Notes under the pieces: model-generated
Told to the model about the DNA's origin: nothing
Database searches by the model: none
What the model saw: the letters and a program-made list of their open reading frames with translations, nothing else
Part shown: piece after piece, positions 17,848 to 27,386 of the stretch
How positions within the stretch are numbered: position 1 is the stretch's first letter
How the letters are laid out: the number at the start of each line of letters is the position of its first letter
Program-made: the position numbers and the translations under genes
Assembly: GCA_021325495.1 (NCBI GenBank)
Contig: JAJPGZ010000010.1
Span: 124,001-188,000 of the forward strand
Length of the DNA stretch: 64,000 bases
Origin: Spartobacteria bacterium
GTDB taxonomy: Bacteria > Verrucomicrobiota > Verrucomicrobiia > Chthoniobacterales > UBA10450
Direction: 5' to 3'

Positions 17848-19224
17848 TTATTTTCCGTGGGCAATCAGCGAGTAACGCCCGCCAACATCATTCAGAATCG
17901 CCGTTGCGTCGGCAAACAACCCTGTTTGATCAGCAGGAACGATTAACCCGTCCACCTCGTCCTTATTCCATTTCGCGATGGCCTCATTTCGCCTAACGAA
18001 GTGAACTCTATCGCAATACAAGAGCAGACCTTCGTCCGGCGCGTCCACCACTTCGTAGCGCCAGTGATTCGATGTCGCTTCGCGTCGCGCCACTTCGCCC
18101 AATCGGACCAGCGCATCCCGATGATCGCGATAACCGGTATAAACTTTGAAAGCGCTATATCCACCAGCGAACAAGATCGACAATAACAACGTGACCGCGG
18201 CCCAGCGATAGAAACGCGGGCGCACTTGGGCCGCCAGCAGCAAACACAGCGGTGGAATCACCGGGAAGATGCGGTCGACGCGTTTCGATGGAATGAGCGA
18301 CATCACCATCAACCCGCCTAACGACCAGCAAATCAGCCAGAGCGTCTCCGGTCCGATCAAGCGCAAACTTGACGGCTTTAAGCCGTCGAGTTTGATGCGC
18401 GTGCGAAGATCGACAATGGCAAGTGCGATTAAGAGCAAACTCCACGGCGCAAATTTGTGGAGCAGATGGGGCAGATAAAAATAGATCGGCTGCGGGCGAT
18501 GAATGGTTTCGCCGAAGCGGCCAATAAACTCACGCATCACCACCTGCTCGTAGAATTGCGGCACGAGCAGACATCCGCCCAAGACCCACATCAAAAAAAT
18601 GCCTAACGAAGCAAGCCACGGCCACCACGGGATCCTTTCACCGCGCCACCAAAAGATCACTACGGCCGGCAGCAAAAACGCATAAACGATTGGACCCTTG
18701 ATCAACATCGCTGCGGTCAGCAGTGCGAAGATCGACAATTGATCGCCGGCACTCCATTCGCGTCGCTCCCGAATGTGATTCCAAATCGTTAGGCCAATGG
18801 CAAAGACGACGAGCGCGAGCGGCATGTCGGTCCTCACGAGCGAGGCGAGCCGCGGCGTGAGAAGATTAAAGGCGAACGCGCTGAACGCGATCAATCCGCT
18901 CACTGGCCCATAAACATTTCCGGCGCGCCAGAGTAAGATCGACAAGGCGATGGCCGCGCCTAACGACGGCAAACGCCACGCGACATCCCACGAACGCGTG
19001 ACTTCGTAGGTCGCGGCCGAAATCCAGCCGACCAGCGGCGGCTTGGTCGCGACGCGCTCGTGCGGGGTTCGTTGATACAACCAGTGACCTTCCTTCACCA
19101 TCTCGAAAGACGTGAACGCTTGTTTGGCCTGATCGTAATCGTCGAGCTGCCACGGCAGGTTTGTCGCCGCGAACAAGACCAGCGCGATTGCCGCAATGAA
19201 GATGTCGATCTTACGCGAGCTCAT
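17848..19224 (-). CDS. ArnT-like glycosyltransferase (GT39/PMT_2 family)
   Basis: This 458-residue protein has about ten to twelve membrane segments. The first periplasmic loop carries DDYDQAKQAFTSFEMV (acidic catalytic pair region), and HERVATKPPLVGW matches the KPPL motif of ArnT-type transferases. It would move a sugar or aminosugar from undecaprenyl phosphate to lipid A or another surface glycan; lpxB directly upstream makes a lipid A role plausible but unproven. The start ATG 19224 overlaps the lpxB end by 14 bp. A palindrome at 18364-18394 is translated within a loop. Confidence 0.85.
   Translation of the reverse strand: MSSRKIDIFIAAIALVLFAATNLPWQLDDYDQAKQAFTSFEMVKEGHWLYQRTPHERVATKPPLVGWISAATYEVTRSWDVAWRLPSLGAAIALSILLWRAGNVYGPVSGLIAFSAFAFNLLTPRLASLVRTDMPLALVVFAIGLTIWNHIRERREWSAGDQLSIFALLTAAMLIKGPIVYAFLLPAVVIFWWRGERIPWWPWLASLGIFLMWVLGGCLLVPQFYEQVVMREFIGRFGETIHRPQPIYFYLPHLLHKFAPWSLLLIALAIVDLRTRIKLDGLKPSSLRLIGPETLWLICWSLGGLMVMSLIPSKRVDRIFPVIPPLCLLLAAQVRPRFYRWAAVTLLLSILFAGGYSAFKVYTGYRDHRDALVRLGEVARREATSNHWRYEVVDAPDEGLLLYCDRVHFVRRNEAIAKWNKDEVDGLIVPADQTGLFADATAILNDVGGRYSLIAHGK
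18364..18394. repeat. 31-bp palindrome inside the ArnT-like gene
   Basis: Arms CAAACTTGACGGCTT and AAGCCGTCGAGTTTG are nearly perfect reverse complements (two mismatched positions) with almost no loop. It is translated in frame on the minus strand as IKLDGLKPSSLRL, in a polar segment between membrane helices. It resembles a palindromic repeat tolerated in coding DNA. Confidence 0.65.
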
Positions 19225-20341
19225 CGAGAATCGCGCGCGCCGCCTTTCCACTCGCGCCGCCTTCGCCTAACGATTCGATGATTCGATCGAAATGCGCAGT
19301 CATGGTGCGCCGCGTCAGTTCATCATCAACCAGCCGCAAGACCGCGCGTGCCAACGCCTCCGGCTTCGCGTCGCGCTGGATGAACTCCGGCACGACCTCG
19401 CGATTTGCGAGCAAGTTCGGCATGCCAAGATAATCGACGCTCACAACCGCGCGGCCGATCAGGAATGTGAGCTGGGAAACTTTGTAGACGAGCACAAACG
19501 GGAGACGGAAATACGCGGCCTCGAGCGTGGCGCTACCAGAAGCGACGATGCCGACGAACGCGCGTTGCATCAGACCGGCGGCATCACGCACCACGCGCAT
19601 CGGCGCGGAGGCGGGAGTAAGGCGATGCGGGTCGAGCATCGATTCAATTATCTGCGCGAGCTCCTCGGAGGCGGCGGAAATCTCGAAGCGTAAATTTTGT
19701 TTCGCGGCGCGGAGTTTGCGCGCGGTATTGAGCAGGACCGGAAAAATCTTTTCCACTTCGCGCCGGCGACTTCCTGGAAAAAAACCAATCAGGGTCGGAT
19801 CGCGGACGATGTCGATCTTGCGCGCACGCAAGCGATCGATCATGGGATGGCCGACGAATTTCGTGCGCAATCCCGACTTGTTGTAGAGCTCGGCCTCGAA
19901 CGGAAAAATGCAGAGCATCAGATCGAGATGCCGGGCCATTTGTTTGATGCGGCGGCGGTTCCACGCCCAAATCTGCGGACTGATGTAGTAAATCAGTTTC
20001 TTCGTTAGGCGATTTTTGTGAATTGCGCGCGCGAGGCGCAGATTGAATCCTGGATAATCGATGAGCACGACCGCGTCCGGTTTTGCCGCGGAAATTTCGT
20101 TCAACGTTTCGCGAAATTGTTTTCGAAAGTAACCGTACTTCTTCACCACTTCCCACAAGCCGACGACGGCGGCATCGCCGATCCAGTTAGTGAATTGCTC
20201 GCCCGCGATCGTTTTCATCTGCGGACCGCCGCGCCCAATGAACGCAAGATCGACATCTAACTCTCGCAACGATTGCATGAGCGCGGCGCCGTGGTTGTCA
20301 GCACTGGCTTCGCCGGCGACGAAGTAAATCGTTTTAGGCAC
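19211..20341 (-). CDS. lpxB: Lipid-A-disaccharide synthase LpxB
   Basis: This 376-residue protein begins at GTG 20341 and shows GEASADNHGAAL and IGRGGPQM. Further on are DYPGFNLRLA, YYISPQIWAWNRRRI, CIFPFE and VGHPMID, then FPGSRRREVEKIFPVLL and GSATLEAA. These blocks identify GT19 LpxB, which joins UDP-2,3-diacylglucosamine and lipid X at the inner membrane. Its presence shows a lipid A-bearing outer membrane. The start lies within the end of the Gfo/Idh oxidoreductase gene, so translation is coupled. Confidence 0.97.
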   Translation of the reverse strand: MPKTIYFVAGEASADNHGAALMQSLRELDVDLAFIGRGGPQMKTIAGEQFTNWIGDAAVVGLWEVVKKYGYFRKQFRETLNEISAAKPDAVVLIDYPGFNLRLARAIHKNRLTKKLIYYISPQIWAWNRRRIKQMARHLDLMLCIFPFEAELYNKSGLRTKFVGHPMIDRLRARKIDIVRDPTLIGFFPGSRRREVEKIFPVLLNTARKLRAAKQNLRFEISAASEELAQIIESMLDPHRLTPASAPMRVVRDAAGLMQRAFVGIVASGSATLEAAYFRLPFVLVYKVSQLTFLIGRAVVSVDYLGMPNLLANREVVPEFIQRDAKPEALARAVLRLVDDELTRRTMTAHFDRIIESLGEGGASGKAARAILDELA

Positions 20342-21254
20342 TCGCGGCGATTCGTTTTGTTATTTCAACCGCGAGTTCGAGCGCGGCGGTGGCTTGCGAG
20401 CCGGACACGCGCGGCTGGCGTCCCGTGGCCGCGCATTCGACGAACGAAATCAATTCGCGCTTGAGCGGTTCTTCGCGCTCGATTGCAACTTTGTCGCGCG
20501 TGATGCGTTTGTTCACGAGCCGATAAATTTCGCCGCTCTGGCTTTGATAATCGAGCGAGAGATAGGCGTCTTCTTGAAACACGCGAATCTTACGCATCCG
20601 CTCCGGACTAATCCGGCTCGAAGTGATATTCGCGACGCAACCATTCTCGAATCGAATGCGCGCGTTCGCGATGTCTTCACTTTTGCTCAGCACCGCCACG
20701 CCGACCGCGTCGATGTTTTGGACCGGCGCCCTAACGAGATGCAAAATGATTTCAAGATCGTGAATCATGAGATCGAGCACGACGCCGATGTCGGTGCTGC
20801 GTTCCGGATACGGCGAGAGGCGATGCGCTTCGATAAATTTCGGATGCGTCAATCGTTCTTCGAGCGCGCCGAGCACGGGATTGAAACGCTCCACGTGCCC
20901 CACTTGAAGCACGAGCTTGTTCTTCGCCGCCATCTCGGAAAGCTCGCTCGCCTGCTGTGTTGTTTCTGTGATCGGTTTCTCGATGAGCAAATGTTTCCTC
21001 GCGCCTAACAAGTGATGCGCGACGTTGTAATGCGTGCTCGTCGGCGTCGCGACCGAGGCGGCGTCGATCATTTCCGCGAATTCGTCGAGCGATTTCGCGG
21101 CGACGGCTCCGTATTTTTTCGCGATCGAACCGGCGCGCGCTAGATCGACATCGTACACCGCGCAGAACTGCGCAGCGTCGATTTCGGAATAGAGCCGGGC
21201 GTGATTACTGCCGATGTGGCCGACGCCCACGACGCCGACGCGCAATTTCTCCAT
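20334..21254 (-). CDS. Gfo/Idh/MocA family NAD(P)-dependent oxidoreductase
   Basis: This protein of about 306 residues from ATG 21254 begins MEKLRVGVVGVGHIGSNHA (Rossmann GxGxxG). It contains EKPITETTQQA (catalytic Lys in the EKP motif) and DLMIHDLEIIL (His-Asp region). It oxidises or reduces a sugar-type substrate. An oxidoreductase of this family directly upstream of lpxB recalls GnnA, the UDP-GlcNAc 3-dehydrogenase of amide-linked lipid A pathways, but no GnnB aminotransferase is seen here. The longer frame to 21290 adds a poorly conserved Lys-rich tail. Confidence 0.88.
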   Translation of the reverse strand: MEKLRVGVVGVGHIGSNHARLYSEIDAAQFCAVYDVDLARAGSIAKKYGAVAAKSLDEFAEMIDAASVATPTSTHYNVAHHLLGARKHLLIEKPITETTQQASELSEMAAKNKLVLQVGHVERFNPVLGALEERLTHPKFIEAHRLSPYPERSTDIGVVLDLMIHDLEIILHLVRAPVQNIDAVGVAVLSKSEDIANARIRFENGCVANITSSRISPERMRKIRVFQEDAYLSLDYQSQSGEIYRLVNKRITRDKVAIEREEPLKRELISFVECAATGRQPRVSGSQATAALELAVEITKRIAASA

Positions 21255-21301
21255 GCGCTTTAGCATTTTCTTTTTCGCGCCGTTACGCAATCGTTCACTT
21301 C

Positions 21302-22183
21302 ATGCCCAACCAGCGCGGCCGTTTGCAGGTGCAGAAGACCTACAAGCTTTTCATCGGCGGCAAATTTGTTCGTGGTGAAAACGGACGCGTGCTGCCGGCG
21401 TTAGATCGACAACGCAACGTGCTGGCGAATTTCTGTCGTGCCTCGAAGAAAGATTTTCGCGATGCCGTCGGCGCCGCGCGCAAAGCGTTTGGCGGTTGGT
21501 CGAAGACGAGCGCGTATTTGCGCGGGCAAATTTTGTATCGCGCGGCCGAGATGCTGGAGATGCGACGCGGCGAATTGCAGGACGAAGTGAGTCGCACCAA
21601 CGGCAGCGCAAGATCGACATCTTCATCTGAAGTGACGCTCGCGGTCGATCGCCTCGTGCATTACGCGGGTTGGACCGACAAGTTCAGCCAAATCTTTGGA
21701 AGCGTGAACCCGGTCGCGAGTTCGCATTTCAATTTCACCACGCCCGAACCAACCGGCGTCGTCGTCGTGGTCTGCCCGGACGAACCGCCGTTGCTCGCAT
21801 TCGTGTCGTTAGTCGCGCCGGCGATTCTGAGCGGGAACACCGTGGTCGTTCTTCCATCGACAACGAAGCCGCTGCCCGCGCTTACCTTTTCCGAAATCAT
21901 CGCAACGAGCGATTTGCCGGGTGGCGTGGTCAACGTGCTGGCGGGCGATCGCGCCGAGCTCGCGCCGCATTTCGCCACGCACATGGACGTGAATGCGATT
22001 GTCGATGCCAGCGGCGACGCGAAGATCGGACTCGAACTCGCGAAAGGCGGGGAGTTGAATGTGAAACGTTACGTCCGGCGCGAGCTTTCCCCTAACGACT
22101 GGCGCGGACGTGAAGCGGAAAATCCGTACTGGATTCTCGACACCGTCGAAATGAAGACGGCGTGGCATCCGATCGGGTTGTGA
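21302..22183 (+). CDS. Short aldehyde dehydrogenase-like protein lacking the catalytic cysteine region
   Basis: This 293-residue protein aligns in style with the N-terminal coenzyme-binding half of ALDHs: KLFIGGKFV, a helix-rich segment, TPEPTGVVVVVCPDEPPLL, and SGNTVVVLPSTTKPLPALTFSEI, then DLPGGVVNVLAG. After VDASGDAKIGLELAKGG the chain ends within about 50 residues, so the conserved Glu and Cys active site of a full ALDH (about 480 residues) is missing. Its stop overlaps the deoB start (GTGA), tying it to nucleoside catabolism, where 2-deoxyribose-derived aldehydes arise. It may be a pseudoenzyme or a partner subunit. Confidence 0.8.
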   Translation: MPNQRGRLQVQKTYKLFIGGKFVRGENGRVLPALDRQRNVLANFCRASKKDFRDAVGAARKAFGGWSKTSAYLRGQILYRAAEMLEMRRGELQDEVSRTNGSARSTSSSEVTLAVDRLVHYAGWTDKFSQIFGSVNPVASSHFNFTTPEPTGVVVVVCPDEPPLLAFVSLVAPAILSGNTVVVLPSTTKPLPALTFSEIIATSDLPGGVVNVLAGDRAELAPHFATHMDVNAIVDASGDAKIGLELAKGGELNVKRYVRRELSPNDWRGREAENPYWILDTVEMKTAWHPIGL

Positions 22184-23333
22184 GGCGCGCGCTCGTCATT
22201 GTTCTCGACAGCGTCGGCATCGGCCACGCGCCTGATGCAGCGAAATACGGCGACGAAGGCGCGAACACGCTCGGCCACATTTTTGCGCGCGTGCCTTCGC
22301 TGAAACTATCGAATCTTTGCGCGCTCGGATTGCCGACACTTTTGGACGAAAACTATTCCTGGAACCGGAAAGCTTTCGGTCTGCCGCATCTCGCCAGTTT
22401 CGGCCGGATGCAGGAAAAATCGGCGGGCAAAGACACGACAACCGGCCACTGGGAAATCGCGGGTGCGATTGTCGATGTTCCATTCGCGGTCTACGCGCGA
22501 TTTCCATTTGAGCTCGTCCGCGCCATCGAAAAAGAAGCCGGCGTTACATTCATCGGCAATTTCGCGTGTAGCGGAACGGCAGTTCTGGACGAGCTCGGCG
22601 CGGAACACGTTCAGGCGGGAAATCCGATTCTATACACCTCGGCCGATTCCGTTTTGCAAATCGCGGCGCACGAAGAAATCGTTCCGCTGGAAAAGTTATA
22701 CGAAATTTGCCGTATCGCGCGCAAACACGCGGACGATTATCGAATTGGTCGCGTGATCGCCCGGCCGTTTACGGGCAAAGAAAAATTTACGCGCACGGCG
22801 AATCGTCACGATTTCTCGATGAAGCCGCCGCGGACAGTCTTGAATGCGATTGTCGATCTTTCATTGCCGGTCATCGGCGTCGGAAAGATCAGCGACATTT
22901 TCGCGGGCGAAGGAATCAGCGAATCGCATCCGACGAAGTCGAACGCGGACGGCATGCAAAAGATCGATGAGCTTTGGTCGCAGAAGCGCGACGGTTTGAT
23001 CTTCGTGAACCTCGTCGATTTCGACATGCTGTTCGGTCATCGCCGCGATGCCGCCGGTTACGCGAATGCGCTGACGGAGTTCGATGATTGGCTCGGCCAC
23101 TTCATCGATAAGATCGACAAGGAGGATCTTGTGATTATCACGGCCGATCACGGGAACGACCCGACGTTTCGCGGAACGGACCACACCCGCGAGCAGGTGC
23201 CGCTCTTCGTCATCCATGAACGCGAGTCGCGCGATCTCGGGATAAGATCGACCTATGCCGACGTGGCGGCGTCGCTGGCAGAATTTTTCGAAATCGGCGC
23301 GGCGTGGCCGACAGGTTGCTCGTTTCTATCCAC

Positions 23334-23352
<19 letters not shown>
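22180..23352 (+). CDS. deoB: Phosphopentomutase DeoB
   Basis: This 390-residue alkaline-phosphatase-superfamily enzyme interconverts (deoxy)ribose 1- and 5-phosphate. It starts at GTG 22180, overlapping the upstream stop. Metal and nucleophile motifs are visible: VLDSVGIGHAPDA, GKDTTTGHWEIAG (phosphorylatable Thr), FVNLVDFDMLFGHRRD and TADHGNDPTFRGTDHTRE. The C-terminus PTGCSFL fits the family. The next gene, thymidine phosphorylase, starts 19 bp before its stop, so the salvage genes form one operon. Confidence 0.96.
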
Positions 23353-24562
<1,210 letters not shown>

Positions 24563-24566
<4 letters not shown>

Positions 24567-25261
24567 CGAACGCGTTCTTCGCGTTCGTTCTCCTGGCGCA
24601 ATCCCCTGCCCCGGTCGATCAACTCATTCCGTGGCTGCTCGACGAAGATCGACAACTGCGCGGCATTCCGTTCAGCGAAGTTATCCACGACGCGACGGGC
24701 AAACGGGTGCTCGCGGTCGATAAGACCAACGAAGTCGATCAGCGCGTCATCAAAGCGATCGGCGCGGCCTGCGACGAAGTCGTTAGGCGATTGAACGCGC
24801 CGGATTCGGTGATCCAAAAAATCGGGCGCATCAATGAAGTGAGCAGTCATTTCGAAGACGCGCTGCGCGAAGTTTTGAACGCGACGCCGGGATTGAGCTG
24901 CGATTTTCCGCACACGGCCGACGACAAAGTGCAGCGCTCCGGTTATCCCGACTTGCGTATTGTCGATCTTGCGAGCAAGCGCGTGTTTTATCTCGACCCG
25001 AAACTTTACGCGGCCGGAAGTCGCGAGAGCTCGTTCCGCACATTTTATTTCGAGCCGAAAATCGCGACCAACAAAGTGCGCGACGACGCGGTGCATTTCG
25101 TCGTCGGGTTCGAGCATGAACCGAAAAATGGCGCGTGGAAATTCACGCGCTGGGACCTTGTCGATCTTGCGCAGTTCAAAGTGAAGCTGAAGGCGGAGTT
25201 TCAGGGGGGTAATCGCGATTTGTACCGGCCGGAAGCGATTGTTGGTTCGAGCGCAAAGTGA
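24563..25261 (+). CDS. Exported hypothetical protein with a possible PD-(D/E)xK-like core
   Basis: This 232-residue protein starts at ATG 24563, overlapping the deoA stop (ATGA). The first 15 residues are hydrophobic ([12 protein letters not shown]), like a short signal peptide. The middle has [24 protein letters not shown], where PD and then DPK about 15 residues later resemble the PD-(D/E)xK nuclease core (about residues 129-151). This is pattern-reading only. Three decamer copies lie in the gene, two of them as IVDLA and LVDLA. No family is recognised. Confidence 0.65.
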
Positions 25262-25277
25262 TGTAATTTATCCGCCC

Positions 25278-26501
25278 ATGATTGCGCAGGCGGAAAAGCC
25301 GAAGACGCTCGAGTTTGATGCGATCGACGATGTGCTCGAAGACATCGCGGCTGGTCGCATTGTCATCGTGACCGATGATGAGGACCGCGAGAACGAAGGC
25401 GACCTGGTGATGGCGGCGGAGAAGGTGACGCCGGACGCCATCAACTTCATGACGAAGTTCGGGCGCGGCTTAATTTGCGCGCCGATCTCGAACGAGCGCG
25501 CGGAACAGTTAGGCCTGCAGCGCATGGTGGCGGAGAACCGCGAAGCGCAGCGAACCGACTTCACCGTCTCGGTCGACGCCGCGCGCGGCGTCACCACCGG
25601 CATCAGCGCGTATGATCGCGCGACCACCATTCTCGCGATCGGTAATCCGCATTCGACCGCGGACGATCTGGTGCAACCGGGTCACGTCTTTCCGTTGCGC
25701 GCGCAGGATGGCGGAGTGTTGCGCCGCGCGGGTCACACCGAAGCAGCTGTCGATCTTGCGCGCATGGCCGGATTGCAACCGGCCGGCGTGCTTTGCGAAA
25801 TTTTGCACGACGACGGCACGATGGCGCGTCTGCCGGAGCTGATTGAGTTCCGCAAAAAACACGGGCTGAAAATTTGCACGATCCAGTCGCTCATCGCGTA
25901 TCGGCGCAAGCGCGAGAAATTAATTGAGCGCGAGCAAGTCGTTAGGCTGCCGACCGACTACGGCGAATTCGATTTGCACCTTTACCGTTCGAAAGTGGAC
26001 GGCGTCCATCATCTCGCGCTCGTGAAAGGCAAGATCGACAATGACAAAGTCACGCTCGTGCGGGTGCACAGCGAATGCCTAACGGGTGACGTCTTCGGTT
26101 CGCGGCGGTGCGATTGCGGGAATCAATTGCACGCCGCGCTCCGCCAAATCGCCGAAGCGGGCAATGGCGTCCTCGTTTACATGCGGCAGGAAGGTCGCGG
26201 CATCGGGCTGGCGAATAAAATTCACGCTTACAAATTGCAGGAGGAAGGTCTCGACACGGTTGAAGCGAACGCGAAGCTCGGACTGCCGGCGGACCTGCGC
26301 GATTACGGACTCGGCGCGCAAATTTTGTTCGACCTCGGCGTGCGCAAGTTTCGTTTCCTCACCAACAATCCGAAGAAAGTCGTCGGGCTTGAAGGTTACG
26401 GAATGCAAATGGTCGAGCAGGTGCCGATTCGCAGCGAAGCGAATCCGCACAACGAAAAATATCTCGAAACAAAACGGGTAAAGCTCGGGCACAGTCTCTA
26501 G
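25278..26501 (+). CDS. ribBA: Bifunctional DHBP synthase / GTP cyclohydrolase II RibBA
   Basis: This 407-residue riboflavin enzyme has a RibB domain (about 1-205) with [39 protein letters not shown] and [13 protein letters not shown]. Its RibA domain (about 210-407) has [24 protein letters not shown] (zinc cysteines), RQEGRGIGL and FLTNNPKKV. It makes both the four-carbon unit and the pyrimidine precursor that RibH and RibD use. ATG 25278 gives the normal start. ribH lies 3 kb downstream, after two exported-protein genes. Confidence 0.97.
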   Translation: MIAQAEKPKTLEFDAIDDVLEDIAAGRIVIVTDDEDRENEGDLVMAAEKVTPDAINFMTKFGRGLICAPISNERAEQLGLQRMVAENREAQRTDFTVSVDAARGVTTGISAYDRATTILAIGNPHSTADDLVQPGHVFPLRAQDGGVLRRAGHTEAAVDLARMAGLQPAGVLCEILHDDGTMARLPELIEFRKKHGLKICTIQSLIAYRRKREKLIEREQVVRLPTDYGEFDLHLYRSKVDGVHHLALVKGKIDNDKVTLVRVHSECLTGDVFGSRRCDCGNQLHAALRQIAEAGNGVLVYMRQEGRGIGLANKIHAYKLQEEGLDTVEANAKLGLPADLRDYGLGAQILFDLGVRKFRFLTNNPKKVVGLEGYGMQMVEQVPIRSEANPHNEKYLETKRVKLGHSL

Positions 26502-26623
26502 CCCGCGGCTGTTCGAAGCAGTTTCACGCCGGCGCACTCGCGCACGTCTTTGGAAAATTTACGCGGCCGCAAGGCGACCACTTGGCCGCGTTTGTCCGAT
26601 TCTCAATTCCAAAACCCCGACAT

Positions 26624-27367
26624 ATGAAACACGTTCTCACCTTGTCGATCTTGCTCTTGTCGATCTTCGCCTTGCGCGACGCCGACGGAGTGACCATCAG
26701 CAGCACCGTGGCCGAAAGCGGCGCGAACAACGACAGCAATGTGCCGGGCGTCGGGACCAACGGCGGCAGCGGACAAAACGATCCGGTGCCGATCACCGGC
26801 AGCATCGTCGGCAACGCGCCACCGACGGTGATCGATCCGGCCGGAAACCCGTGGACCTTTTCGAGCGCGCAAATCAATTCGCTGAGCACGATCGATTCGA
26901 TCAGCATCACCCTGACGATTTTCGATGGCGACAGCGGCTCGAACCAATCGGTCGTCGGCGCGAATTTTGATTTCAATAATTTAACGCTCGGTCTCGGCGT
27001 GCCCGGCGTGCTCACGACCGGTGGCGGGCAGATGATCGACACCGGTTTGAAGTTGAATGGATTTGATTCCGCGCTGGTCAACGGCAGCGACATCACGCTC
27101 ACGTTGTCGGGAAATCTGGCACCGGCGACGGGCGCGGCATTGCTCGCGTTACTCAAATCGGCGGCCTCGAACGGCCAGCTCGGCGGCTTGATTTTGGATT
27201 CAACCGGTCTGGCGGATTCGAACGGAATGGTTTTGGCCGCGACCCACATGACCACGCTCGAGCTGACCGGCCCGGCCGCGGTGCCCGAACCCGGAACATC
27301 AAGTCTGATTGCGCTGAGTTTGATTTGCGGCGCGGGCGTGACGTTACGCCGCAAACGCATTCGCTAA
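26624..27367 (+). CDS. PEP-CTERM sorting domain protein
   Basis: This 247-residue exported protein has a signal peptide (MKHVLTLSILLLSIFALRDA) and a Ser/Thr/Gly/Asn-rich beta-type body. Its C-terminal sorting tail is VPEPGTS, then a hydrophobic helix, then a basic LRRKRIR end: the tripartite PEP-CTERM signal. Exosortase at 9951-10964 is the likely processing enzyme. The signal peptide is encoded across two tandem decamer copies 15 bp apart. The function of the body is unknown. Confidence 0.9.
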   Translation: MKHVLTLSILLLSIFALRDADGVTISSTVAESGANNDSNVPGVGTNGGSGQNDPVPITGSIVGNAPPTVIDPAGNPWTFSSAQINSLSTIDSISITLTIFDGDSGSNQSVVGANFDFNNLTLGLGVPGVLTTGGGQMIDTGLKLNGFDSALVNGSDITLTLSGNLAPATGAALLALLKSAASNGQLGGLILDSTGLADSNGMVLAATHMTTLELTGPAAVPEPGTSSLIALSLICGAGVTLRRKRIR

Positions 27368-27386
27368 CACAAGATCGACATCTCCC

